64,000 bases of DNA, taken from assembly GCA_030248215.1 (NCBI GenBank), contig JASANG010003532.1:62001-126000 (forward strand), written 5' to 3'. This document shows, piece by piece, positions 11,870-24,700 of the stretch. Made by a program: the position numbers and the translations under genes. This stretch comes from Enoplolaimus lenunculus. Taxonomy: Eukaryota; Nematoda; Enoplea; Enoplida; Thoracostomopsidae. The first letter of the stretch is position 1. Every line of letters starts with the position of its first letter. Under the pieces are notes generated by a model, which searched no databases, had not been told where the DNA came from, and worked only from the letters and a program-made list of their open reading frames with translations.

Positions 11870-14800
11870 CTATGGCACCTCGTTGCTAACATCCACACCA
11901 GGTGACAAACTCAATACGCTTTGGCGGCCATTCGCACTCGTTAATTCAGCACCAATTGCGCTGAATAAATTCCCATAGCCATCAGCTGCGCTTAAATCAC
12001 TAGCCGCTCGCGAACTGCATCCATCACTTTCATTTACACCAGCTCTTGTATCATATCTATTTATATTCGAGCTCACCCCAGCGGTAGATTTCACACTCTG
12101 GCACCCATCATCATTTTGTTCGTTGCACGCTGTTGACGTGTCATTTTTGCAATCGACTTGCAAAATACAACCGCCACATTCGTTCATATCCACATCAGCA
12201 TCATTGTTACTGAATGAGTTTTCTCCAGTCGCATAACTCGCATTATGATTATCAGACGCTTGCAAACTGCAACCATCGTTTGTGTCACTGGCCAGGCTTA
12301 CATCATAATCCTGCACATCCCTATCTTTCGAGCGACTTAAACTCTCGGCGCTACAATTCGTACTAACAATTTCATATTCATACTCAGTCGTGGCTTGCCC
12401 ATCTTCTGCGACCTCGTTGCTTCCAAACACACCTTCCGTTGTACCGTTTTCGCTATTACAAACTATATTTGTACTGAATAAATCTTCTCGGTTAACTACC
12501 ATACTGGCTTGCGAATTGCAACCGTTACCGCTCAAAAATCGTGCAGTAACGTCACCCAGCGCAACAGCGACTTGAGTTGCGTGACAGCTCAGCGCATGCG
12601 TGTCCAAATCATCGGTACGAGAAAACGCCGCTGGACACAACCGACAACAGTACCGTAATGTATTGGTCAAATGGGATCTTGCATGGCGTAGACAATTATA
12701 GCGACGAGAAAATACTTTTCCACATACTAAACACTGAATGCTTTGCGCCCCTCGTACGCGAATGAATTTCGAGCATTGAGCTTCGAGCTCACGCTGCGGC
12801 GGCATTTTACTCGACCCACAGCTGGCTTTTGAAGTGCCTTTTGTACTGCCTGGATTGGGTAAAATTTTTTCTTTAACCCGCCCCGCATCCCTCGCAATAT
12901 CATCTGCAAAAGTAGCCCTTTCCTCGCGTTTGACTACCACCCCTTTAGCGGCGGGTGCTGAGTCACCACTGGAACTAACTCCACCAGATCTAGAATTAAT
13001 TTCGGGCTCGTCAATCGAATGCCCCTGAGTTTGACTTTCATCACTGTACCCGGCAATCTTTGAAGCTTTAAATAAAGGTTGACTAGTAAGTATGTCACCG
13101 TCCATATTTTGAAATCCAGCGCTAATGTCTGTATCATTTTCAACTAGCCGTTGCTCAAAAACATTAGCTTCCGCATTGCTATCGTACAGCAATTCACTAA
13201 TCACATTAGACGGACTGGAATTCAGATCCTGAAATCAATAATTATGTGCTATATACCAGTATATAAATAAATCACTATTCGCATGTGAATGTTGTATTTA
13301 TATTTAATCAAGAAACCAAGCTTTTTCCTAATTCAAGATTTGTTAATGTAATATTTTTTAATTACACGCATTGGAAAACCTTCTTAAAACCACTCACTAA
13401 AATAAAAAACAACTCTTTTGTTGCACGCAAAGACCTACACATTTTGTTGCGCAGGATACATTTTTCGAAAACAAATTTCACCAACTTTTTGATATGCATA
13501 AGAATACCTATCAATTACAATCGGTAATATCAAAGACATTTAAACTCATTGTCAAAAATACAGTTTATATAAACGTTAAAATTTGTTACGCAAACAATAT
13601 TGATTGTAACACTTACATCCTCTTCACAATTCAACTGTGCATTCAAACATTTTTCCCCGTTATCGAATTGGACATCGTTATTCTAAATAATAAAAAGATT
13701 TTACAGAGAGCGATCTTATAAATTCCTTCATCGTGCAAATTAACCTCTTAATATACTTGTACGGGATACAACTTACAACTGATTCCTTTCTTCGAGTGAA
13801 CAGTTTCAGTAGTTTATCATCTGGAACACCATGCGCCTTCAGAGATGCTAAAACAATATGAAATAAAAAATCGCTACAAAAAGCATGTGACCGAAAATGC
13901 TTGATTTCGGGTGTTTGAATACTTATTCTGCATCAGTAGACCGCATGAGACCAGGAACTTAAAGGTTTGTTTAGCTTGGTAAACGTATATTGTTATGGGA
14001 AACAAGAATGATTGTTGTATTACAAACACTAGGTAGAACAAATCTTAATACCACTAAACGATTACCTAACGTTAGACAAATCGTAAATTTAATGACTTAA
14101 AAATGGGAAATATCCCAGCAAAATTACAAGCAGATTAGTACAAAACCCCGATGTCAAACCTAGCTTTGGACTTAATAGCAGCATAACACACAACAATGGT
14201 AAGACGTTGCAACTTAGCTTATTTACTTACAACTGACATATTCAAATAAAAAATATTAAATGAACAGCTGGAGGAATGCGACCAATCCACAAGACGAAAC
14301 CATGTAATACCTGACAAGTGTGTCCTGGCATGCCGAAGACAATTATATTTTCGCCCGAAAGCTTTTCCGCACAACACGCATTCGACTGCTTGAAATTTGT
14401 TTGCTTTCGCCGGTGATGTATTCAAACCGTCATCTTTTGCAGTGCAACCAAGCCTTGGATTGTTTCTATTGATCAACGCCTCTAATTTGTCAACATCGCA
14501 ATCCTTCAATTGCATATTTATTTTATTTCGTTCACATTGTTGTTTTGGTTCTTGCGGATGCTGGTCTTGTTGCGCTATGTTTAAAGCATCGCAGTTCTGT
14601 TCTTCATCACTCAATTTTCCATTATCACATTGAGCGTTTGATATAAAGCTCTAAATCACAGAACAAAAAACATTGAAACCAAACTTGTATATATACCTCA
14701 TAACTTACCTTTTGTGACAATGAGCAATTCAAAAACAGCTTGATCCAGGGTTCGACCGGAGCCTACTTGCAACCGGAACCGAAAGCGGAATCCGGTAAAC

Positions 14801-16581
14801 CGGACCGGAATTTCAGAAACATTCTCTTCGCTTTACGCCCTATTTAATGAGGCACTTTTGTGTAAAATAAAAATGTTCTGATCAACGGAATTTTACTGAC
14901 AAAGTCAAACGTGAGAAACATTAATCATGCACAGCGCCAGCAATTGTTTATGTGACAGTTAAAATGGCACAAGAAACAAAATTAATCGTGACTAGTAAAA
15001 AATGCACTAAAACACTAAAAACGAAAATACGCATTCCCTCCGCGTGGTCAGCAGGGTGCAACCGGAATCAAAATTTACCGGAACCGGAAAATGAAAAATA
15101 CAGTCCACCGAAATATTCATTTTAATTTTTTACAATAGTGTTGGTGAAATAACCTTTAGTTGGAGATAGATATTACTTTAATCTGCGGTATTTTAGATTT
15201 TCACAATCCATGGAAGCGTAATCTACCGTCGATGGTTTTTTGGCCATTGTCAATGTTTATATACTACACGAATGAAATTTACTTAATTTTTATCGTCATG
15301 TTTTAGTAAAATGTATTAATTTCCTTATACCGACCAAATTTTAATACCTGAATTGTTAATTCCGGTAAAAATTTCAGGGGAAAGCGGAACCGGGATAGCA
15401 AAAATTACAGGAACCGGAAACGCAAGGGCAAAAATTGACGAAAGCTGAATTCCGGTTGCACTCTGGTGGTCAGGTGTCGGAATGTCACATAAATATTTCT
15501 TTGTTATCACCTGTTATATTAAAATTCCATATATTTTTAAATTTTCAGAAAATCGGTGAGTGCAGAGACTCAAAAAGTTTCTTGAGCAGTATATAAACTA
15601 TATATTTAAAGTATATCAGACTTGACCAACCTGAAGCAAAGCATGATATCGATTGCTTAGACCAAGCATATTCTCCTTTTGAAAAGCTGAAAACACGCGC
15701 GATTCAGCAATAAATTCTCAAATATTTAAAGTTCAGTTTAGATAAGAGTTGTGCTCCCTGAAAAAGTTAGGACATTAAGTCTGGCATTGCATTGCATTGG
15801 AAGTTTTGAAAAAGTTCCCGCTTCCTTCCTAGGGTACAAGTACAACAGTATGAAACTAAAACAAGATAATATGAAACACTAGTACATAAAAAGTTCACAA
15901 TTCCACGGACTAAGAAGCACCTTTAACAAGAAACCATAGTTGTAATTCAATTCTTCAAACATTCTTACTTTCTGTCAGTTCCGGTGATTGTTGTCTTTGT
16001 ACAGCTTCATCATTAACATCTGCAGATGATTGAGCTCCCAAATCATAGGACTGGAATGAGTTTTGGAATGCAATAAGTTCTGCGATACTTTTACGGATAT
16101 TTTCGATGTCCAGGGGCGATAGAACTGAAGCGGCTGCTATTGCGTTGACAGTAGTTTGAGTATCTACCAAAGAGCTATTCGTACCTGATGTTAATTGACT
16201 CACACCAGCTATCATATTGGAACTCGTTGTAGGACAACATTTATCACTGGAATCAAACAAATTGCCGCCCAAAACAGAATCTTCGTTCGCAATATCTGCT
16301 TGATTCGCGTAAAAATTTTTATGTCGCAAAACCTCTTTAGCACTCACACCAGTGACATGTTTTACTTTGCCAAAACTATACTGACTTGTAATTGGCAATG
16401 AAGAGAAACAATCACGCAGAATATCCTCTTTATCAGTTCTGGGCGCATGTGGGACTTGCAACTTTGAGACACCACCCAAGGACTCATTAAGCTCGATAGA
16501 CCATTCAGCAAAGAACGATTGAAGCTTGAAAAACTTATCACGAAATATGGCACAGGCTTTGCAATCTTGTGTCGATGTCAT
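11870..16581 (-). CDS. C2H2 zinc-finger protein, multi-exon
   Basis: Proposed exons: 16581-15969 (ATG, 204 codons), 14650-14311, 13847-13777, 13682-13617, 13228-11870 (stop). The last four join in phase as 611 residues. The first exon ends in a good donor (AAAGTAAG) but its phase does not match 14650, so a small exon is missing or the first exon belongs elsewhere; a donor-like AAAAG|GTAAGT at 14709 hints at one. Fingers: CVLCGKAF...HARTH in exon 14650-14311, and in the last exon CLVCGKVF...HARSH followed by CRLCPAAF...H-x4-H. The first two share the helix residues YNCLRHAR. The C-terminal 250 residues are acidic, Ser/Asn-rich and carry a degenerate DGC-x-x-x-A-S motif about five times. Probably a nuclear DNA-binding regulator; I do not recognise an orthologue. 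Two MITEs lie in the large intron. Confidence 0.72.
14746..15040. mobile_element. MITE fragment, CAGGGTTCGACCGG family
   Basis: Left end CAGGGTTCGACCGGAGCC at 14746 followed by CCGGAACC and CCGGTAAACCGGACCGG. A matching opposite end (CCGGTCGAACCCTG) is seen at about 37090-37103, so these are two parts of one family. The right boundary here is not clear. It lies in the first large intron of the zinc-finger gene, 37 bp from a donor-like site at 14709. Confidence 0.5.
15052..15465. mobile_element. hAT-like MITE, family A (copy with perfect 8-bp target duplication)
   Basis: Begins CAGGGTGCAACCGGAAT and ends ATTCCGGTTGCACTCTG, 414 bp. It is flanked on both sides by GTGGTCAG (15044-15051 and 15466-15473), an exact 8-bp target duplication. 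This and the CAGGG end point to the hAT superfamily. Non-coding. It lies in the zinc-finger gene's first intron. Confidence 0.9.
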
Positions 16582-17519
16582 GTTGTGCGAATAGAATTAC
16601 ATCGCATTTATTACTTTTATATACAAATTATATGAAAGTACCTAAAGTTAAATAATCCAAATAGATTAAGGTAAACACCTTTTAATTAAACTCAAGTCCC
16701 TAGGCACTGAACACACTGCGTTATTTCTCTGTCGGAAAAATCTTATATTTTAGCGAACGAATGAACATTTACATTAAAAACATCAATTCATATAACCATT
16801 CAACAATAACTTTTTACTTCACACTAGCTAGTAAATTTAATTCCCAGAAAAATTTGCTTCGCTATTGTTTGTTAAATTTAAAAGCAAATGCGTTCGTTTC
16901 AAAACTGCAAAAAATGAAGGACAATGAAAAGTTTGTTTATTCGTTCAGAGCGAAGTATCGTTTCTCGGATACAGAAGATCCTAGTGTAATGGATTTTCGC
17001 AATATCAAATAATATTAGGGGTTTTGCACTAAATTTATCTATCCTGCCAAAGTTTCTAAATGAACAGGGTTTTAATCAAACTTTATGTATCCTCCCAAAG
17101 TTTCTAGAGGAACAGTAAAATTGCTTTAATCAAGTTTTGCTATACCAGTGGACTATGGAGCTCAAAAAAATTTTCTCGCTTACTACGCTGACTTAAAAAG
17201 CTTTTATATGGAGTTATATTATTCCGAAATGATATTATGGTAATACTTCTAAAATTGTAACGAGTTGTTCTTTCCATACATCATTGGTAAATTTTTTCTT
17301 TTTCAGGACATATCAATCGTTTGTCGCGCCTATACACTTCGAAAAAATGTTCAATTTTTTCAAAAATATTTAGCTAGAACGTCGTAACGTTTGTCGCATG
17401 ATTTCAACCCTTCAACTCAAATGTAATATCTCTTGCATGCTTGTTAGTTGTCAGTTCATGGGGTTTTTCAAGGCAGATGTTCATAAATAAAAGCCTAACA
17501 AATGGGTGGGTGACTGCAG

Positions 17520-18600
17520 ACCTTTTTACCAAGCAGCTGGAAAAGCGGGCCTTTAGCTCAGCTTACGGATCCTTAAGCTAGCACTCTACCACTGCGCCAC
17601 TTAGCCCGCCTCTCCAACTGCATTTTTCGTCGACTATATGTGTCGACCGTATGCTGCTAGCAAGCTTACAACACAATGTGCGTTGCATTTATTGCATATG
17701 CACTAGTACAACCATGTCTCCATGGTGCTCATAGCGCGCCAATTTGCCATTGTTCTCACGGCGTAGCCCCGGTGTCAGTCTAGGTAGGAACGGGGACTTC
17801 AGAGCTTTCTACCTGTGACATGCTGATGCATGGAGGCAAATAATAACCTCATGCTGATGCTGTACATCGGCAAAAACACTGCTGTATATGTAGTGCCTTC
17901 ATATGCAGCAGCAGTAAACATTGAAGAACCAAGATACATGTGTATAATGTTGAGGTTCTTATAAGGCATAAAAACAGAAAAACTCAGCAGTTGATTGTGA
18001 GGCGGCGTGGCTCAGTGGATAGCGCGCTGGACTGAAAATCTGTCGATCCGAGTTCGAAACCAATTGGGAGCATCCCTCATTTTCAGCTGCTGAGAACTAA
18101 AAACTGAAAAACTGTCGTACCCTAGCCTACCCAACTTATCACACTACCAAGCAGCTGGAAAAGCGGGCCTTTAGAGCAGGGATCTAACTCAGCCTACATG
18201 CTCACATCCTCCATTTTTAAACAAGATTTTCTCTTGACCGTTCACCCTATTTTAGACTGGATACCGTGCTCATAGCGCGGCAATTTGCCATTGCGCTTAC
18301 GGCGTAGCCCCCATGTCAGTCTGGGTATGAACGGGGACTTCAGACCTTTCTACCCAGCAGCTGGAAAAGCGGGCATTTAGAGCAGGGATCTAACTCTCAG
18401 CCTACGGAACCTTAAGCGAACACTCACTCTACCACTGCGCTACGCAGCCCACCTCTCCAACTGCATGCTCGTCGACTAGGTATATATGTGTCGACCGCAT
18501 GCTGCCAGCTAGCATACAACACAATGTGCGTTGCACTTCTTACATATGCAATCGGACAAGCATGTCTCAGATGCATACACTTGGAAACGGTTAAATATAC
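17520..18600. repeat. Cluster of tRNA-derived SINE-like repeats
   Basis: On the minus strand, 17524-17612 and 18360-18455 carry a pol III box A (TAGCGCAGTGGTAGAGTG) and, in the second, a box B-like GAGTTAGATCCC; on the plus strand 18001-18070 has box A TGGCTCAGTGGATAGCGC and box B GAGTTCGAAACC. Two longer blocks repeat: AGCAGCTGGAAAAGCGGGC with its downstream sequence at about 17530-17735 and 18358-18570, and GCTCATAGCGCG with ACGGCGTAGCCCC at about 17730-17810 and 18270-18350. A third GCAGCTGGAAAAGCGGGC sits at 18151. The acceptor stems do not pair, so these are SINE heads rather than working tRNA genes. They occupy the shared upstream region of the zinc-finger and GPAT genes. Confidence 0.75.
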
Positions 18601-18747
18601 ACCGGCGAATATAATTCTTAATCAATAGTGTTTAAAGCGCTTAGTTAGAGTCCTGAAGTAATTGGTCGGAACAAAGGATTTTAGTGGTAACATGCAGGCC
18701 TACAAAAACACTATTGCGTTTTGTATTATTTTTACATTTTAGTAGTT

Positions 18748-21700
18748 ATGGCTGCTGCTATGCTATTAGAACAGCTCGTAATTATTTTTGTTGCACTACT
18801 TATTCCGCCAATTGTATTTTTATGTGGAATAGTAATAATACTTGCCATATTTAATCGGTCTCTCGGTGTACGAAGGGCTTACATTTATATCTTGTTGCAG
18901 GTGATTGAGGTAATTTTTAATAGTTTTAATTTCTCATTTTGCTTAAGTGTTAAAGTTTAAGCTTGCTAGTTTGCTAAGAAGTGCAATCACAACGGAATTT
19001 TTCCCATCTTCTTTTAAAACCCATTTTATGATATTTGGGGGCGAAATCGTAAAGATCCAATATTCCGTAGTTTTATACCAGATATAAATGTCAAATTCTT
19101 CCAATGGATTAAACTGGAACCAGATATCCGGTTGCTTCCTGGTATATAATGAACAAATTTTTGTCTTGTTTCTAGTGGGCCAGTCGTACGGTTCGCTCAT
19201 CGCTGCCAAAAGATTATTTTTCTGCATCCGAATCAGACGCGTCTGATAATGAACAATGTAAGTCTGATATCACAAACGTCAAATCGCAGCAGTCACAAGA
19301 AACTTCTCAGAGCTATGCTCCGGTCTCAGAACATATGCTACGTCAGCGTGAATTTTCTGGAAACAAGCCATGTAAGCAGTGTAGTTACTGAAGTCAATAT
19401 TAGATCACGTATATACACAACTTGTACACTTTTCTAGCTCTTCGTACATATTGTAAGAAATGTATTTTATTAAATGAGTAATATTTTGTAAGCACGAAAC
19501 GTTAAAAGCAGCATGTATATAAGCTATAAAGCTTTTATATATAAGTATGTGTGTATCCGTATACAGTTGTTAGGGTAAGAACGAAATGTTGCTGGAACAG
19601 GAACACGAATTGAATTATTTGCCGGAACTGGAATTTATAATAATGTTCGACACTGAATTACTGTTTTACTTTTTAGTAAATTGGTCAGAAACATCTCGTG
19701 TAATCTAACAAGTAACAACTTAACAACTAACCTGAACAGCATCGATTTTTTAATGCAGGAACAGGAACAGAAACCAAAAATGAAGTAATTTTCGTCACAG
19801 AATTACTGTTGGACGTTTTGAAAACTTGCGGAAAATAGACTTGAGCTAATTTAAAGCTATTGCATCATCAAATTTTGCAACAACACCTCAAAACAGTTTA
19901 TTACAGAAATTGAACAAATTGCAAAAACACTCATTTCGAAATAACAAATTTTTAGAGACACAGTTTCCAATATGTATATGATTATGAATCATTTGCTATA
20001 AATCCTTATAAATTATGGTTCCCGCATCTTAAGATGCTGGAACAAGAACAAGAATTGAATTTTACAGTAACTCTGGCCGGGACAGGAATTTCGTTTGTGT
20101 TTTGCACGTTGATACATACGATGCATATGCACAAAACCAGATGACGTGTTTCTCGTGAGTTAGTGGTTTCGCCAATGATTAGCAGTATTTTATTTGTTTT
20201 ATCGTTTTTCGCATTTATATCTTTATAGTAATACGAAGAGAAGCAATATCGCGAGTTATTCGTAAAATATCTGTCAGCGAAACATCAGAGAGTCGTGTTG
20301 GCATGGTTGTTAATGATAGTTTTGATTTTGTTCAAGTACCTTTATGTTTATGTTTCTTACTTTCTTCATACCAAATCATTGGCGAATGTCACATGTATAA
20401 GGAAGCAGCCATAAGGTTTTTGATTGCGTAGCTGTGTATCTGACTTCGATGTTAGTGACATTGTTTAGTAGACAGCTTTGGCGCTACGTCGCATTTGAAA
20501 GCTCACATTCTCAATTTCTTCAAACTGAGAACAGAACTTTGTTAAAAATCGCGTTGAAGCGTCATTACTACATCAGACAGTTAGTTTATACTGCAATATT
20601 GCTTTGGTAGCTTGTTGCGTTTTAAGGCGGGTATTGAAGCAATAATCGATGATGAAGTTACGTCGCGTTTTGAAGCCGAACAGCTCGCAGGTTGGAATTT
20701 GTTGACTCGTTCAAGCGCTGAGTATCAGTTTTTGAGGTCAGCTGTTTGTGAGTTATGTTGCACTTAATTGTTAGAAGCTTATTTATTTTTTCGTAGAATT
20801 AAACCAATTATTCTTGGTTCGGTTGCCAGCAAGAACAAGAGAGCAGCAATATGCTGTACTTCTGTAGTCAGCGCGATATGTCTATATATGTCGTGGCCAA
20901 TATTGCTATATATTGTCTTGTTATTGTTTTAGCTGGAAACTAACGATAGTATGGTGCATTGGTTTCTTCATCCGATATTTTCTATTATTTCCTGGCAGGT
21001 AAATATATTAAAATGTTTTTGTTTAGAATTGTACAATAGTTGTTTATTTATTGATTTTCGATCCTGCGTTATTTTGTGGTCATTGGTAGTTTCATTTTGA
21101 TATGTGCAGAGATAAGAGTCTCGATCTCGGAAAGTATCGGTATTTGGACAGGTTTCAGTCTCACTTTTTTGAGTTTCGGTGGTTTGAAACCGAGGCCAGA
21201 AGTCGAGGATTCAGCAAACGTATGACTGTATTATTGAAGTAAGTGATGGCTGATAATTGAAATTTTTGTTTGAAATTTTGAAATTTTATAGTTACGCAAT
21301 AATTACGAGCAGATATTGAGAAAAACACAAAAAGCTATGAAAAAAAACAAAAAACTATAAAAATACAAAAAACTACGAAAAAGTCATTAGAAATAATTTA
21401 TTTTGAAAGTCGTATTTTTTCGGTTATGACCAAAAATTGACTGAGACCGCTCGATCTCGGTTTTAACCGAGATCGCCCATCCCTGAATATGTGTCTTAGA
21501 GACATTTGTTTTCAGGCTGTTCCTGTTGGCTGTTGGTCTCACACTGCTCATTGTATGCACAACTATAATCGGATATTTGCCAGAGGGAAAGTAAGTATGT
21601 TCGCTCTTACATGCTATTCATTCATTGAACAATTGATGTATTTTTACGGAACATTTTGATTTAGCGTTAAGCCTATTTGATGGTACATGCAAAAGTATTA

Positions 21701-24700
21701 GTTGCAATAGCAAGTGATTTCAAACACATAGTTATTTTCGTGTTCGGCAAATCTGTTGCACATTTTGAAATATTCGGTACGTAGTGCGCTTACGAAAATA
21801 TTAACTTAAGGAACGTTGCTATAACAGCAGTTTGTTTGGTTTTAGGTCGAAAAAGCGTATTAATGCTGTTCTTAACATGATGTGCTACCGTATAATATGC
21901 CGATCAGTGTCTGCTATCATAACGTTTCATAATCCGTAAGTGAACGTCAGAGTTGGCGGTCTTGGTTCTAAGCCGAGACCGAGACCGAGTCCTGACTACC
22001 GAGAGCCGGTCAAGAAAAGTCTCGGTGTCGGTCAATTTTTGGTCATCACGGAAAAATTTAACATTTTCAAAACAAACCATTTCTAATGATTTTTTCGTAG
22101 CTTTTTGTGGTTTTTATATTTTTTGTATTTTTCGTAGCTTTTTTGTGTTTTTTTTTCAAAATATCTGCCCGTAATTACTACGTAACTAAAAATTCATAAT
22201 TTATCAGAAAATTTTATTCATCAAACATCACTTACTTCAACAAAACAGTCATAAATCCGAGACCGAGACCGTGACCGAGATTTGCTAAGTACCGAGACTT
22301 GCCGAGACCAAGACCGAAACCGAGACTCGCATCGACCGTTAACGTCATATATCTTAGTGACGGTATTTTAAAGTTTATGTAACGTTAAGAACAGCGTGGT
22401 GAAAAACTTTGTAACAGAGGAATCACAGATCCAAAATTGTTTAAATATGAAATTGATTAAATTCTATCCTGGTAGACTCTAAAACGATTTAAAGTACTCA
22501 TCTGTTGTCAGGGGCTTCTGAAAACGTCGCTGTTTAAGGACAGCGGTAGATACTTAATAGGTGATGGGAAACCGAAGTTCTTGATTATAATATGTGTGAT
22601 TAATTGTTTGTAGTTATACTTTCTTCCCGTTTTGTAGTTACGCTTTGTGCTGGTTCTTAGTGTCGAAATTAACTTTTTTTGGTTATTTTAAAATGGTATT
22701 TCAGGGTGCAACCGGAATTCCGGTTCCGGTTCCGGCAATTTTTCACCTTCCGGTTCCGGTAAATTTTTACCGGATTTAAAAATTCTGGTATTATAATTTG
22801 GCCGTTTTCTTAACTTTGCTAATTTTTAAGAATCTCTTTTGACAGCCACTTGTACTCCGAATATAAGCCATTGATGGTGGATTTCACTTCAGTCGATGAT
22901 GAAAATCTAAAATACAGCAAATAAAATAAATACCTATGTTCGACTAAGGTTGTTTCACAAATAATAGAGCAAAAAATAAGATTAAAATGAAATTTTTGGT
23001 GAAATGCATTTTTCATTTTCCGGTTCCGGTTCCGGTAAAATTTTCAAATTCCGGTTCCGGTTCCGGTAAATTGTAATTCCGGTTGCACCCTGGTATTTAT
23101 TTCATTGCTTAAAATATACTTTTTTATTTTTTCGTCATTCTTGTATTATTGTTTGCTGCATTCCAGTGAAAACAAAGCAAAATCGGGTGGAATTTGTGTT
23201 GCGAATCATACGTCGCCTATTGATGTCATGTTGCTCTCTTGTGATAATTGCTATGCATTGGTAAGATAGCGCGTGGAAGTCCCGGTGTCCTTTTGTTGAC
23301 CTGCTGTGTTTGGCTGTAGAATATTGTACTTTTTTGACAATAGCCGAGTTATTTCTAGCCTTAACGTTTACTCAGGTTAGGACTGTATTGAGGCACGGCA
23401 TGTTCTAAACAAGAATCAAACATATAAACACTCAAGCACATACGTATATAATTAATACATAGTATGCATAAAAATATTTCATGTCCACATCTTATATATC
23501 ATACATTACATATACAATATATAGTGAGCTGCTCTCTTTCAGTTTCCATGTTTTTGGATTATTTTGTTGAGTACATTTGCAGTAGGCTTTCAGCTTTTAA
23601 ACATTATGACCTTATGTTTCGACTTGGTTTAAAAGTTTTAATCGAAATGTAAGTGGTTGGAAACTTAGCATATCCTGTAATATTTTTTGTCTGAAACTAT
23701 GTTAGATAATGAGTTGCAAAATCGTAAAACGGAGCTTTTTTGCAACTTTAATCGTTGGCTCGATAAAACTTGATCTGGTTTGCGCTACTAGTTTTATTTT
23801 TCATGTACGCTTTGCATTTCTACGCGTGAACTTGTTTAGCCTATTACCTGGTTGTTTCACGCCGGCCAAGTGGCGGCGTCAGTTATACGATAAGTCAGTA
23901 CCCTGCGTCTGCGTCGGTAATGACAATTTACTCACATGACTCAGTAATTCGTTAGCATTGCCAGTAGCCTTTTGCTTCTGCGATTTTGCGTTGCGAGTGA
24001 TAGTTACGGCGTTTATTTGCATGTAGCAATCAGTAGCGGCGACACGCCAGTGAAATTCGTGCGGCGTCTTACCTTTAATCCGGCGGCATTGCAGTATTTT
24101 AAAATAATTTTAATACCTATGGGTCTGCAGTTACGAAATATTTTTGTATCATCTTTGCTCAAACGCCAATTGAAAGTTACGTATAAAACAGATTAATTGA
24201 AACAGAGCAGAATATCTAAGTTCATATTTAAATAAGTTGAACATAATCACACTAATTTAACACTACTTGCTGTAATATTTTATAATTTTGTCTCTACACG
24301 AATCTCATAGGCGTAGAGTGGTGTTGTATAATCAGCAATAAACAGTTAGCAATGTAGAATAAACATTGATGGCTTGGGATTTCTTGTTAGCCTGATATCC
24401 GGTTGTACCCTGACACACTGCGCAGGTCATTTGGTATATTATGGTAATGCTCACATTCTAAACCTATTTTTGTGTCTTTTTTGCTCAGGTTGGACAACGT
24501 CACGGAGGTCTTTTGGGTGTTTTGCAACGGGCACTAGACCGAGCGGAAAGCCAAATCTGGTTTGAACGTGCGTATGCATCGGATAGATCTGAAGTTGGGC
24601 GCAGGTTAGTTAATTACTTTGTAGTTTTGTAAGGTACAAACAAGCTACTTTTGTCGTTTTGCTTCGTTATTGATTTATCTTTTTAAGTTTGCTGATATTA

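Noticed and set aside
18001-18075. Possible tRNA gene (box A TGGCTCAGTGG, loop with GAA, box B GAGTTCGAAAC)
   Set aside because: The acceptor stem and T stem do not pair and the block sits among SINE-like repeats, so it is treated as a SINE head.
22819-23016. Minus-strand ORFs of about 65 codons shared by the MITEs at 22702 and 50738
   Set aside because: The similarity is that of the elements themselves; no transposase motif and AT-rich composition.
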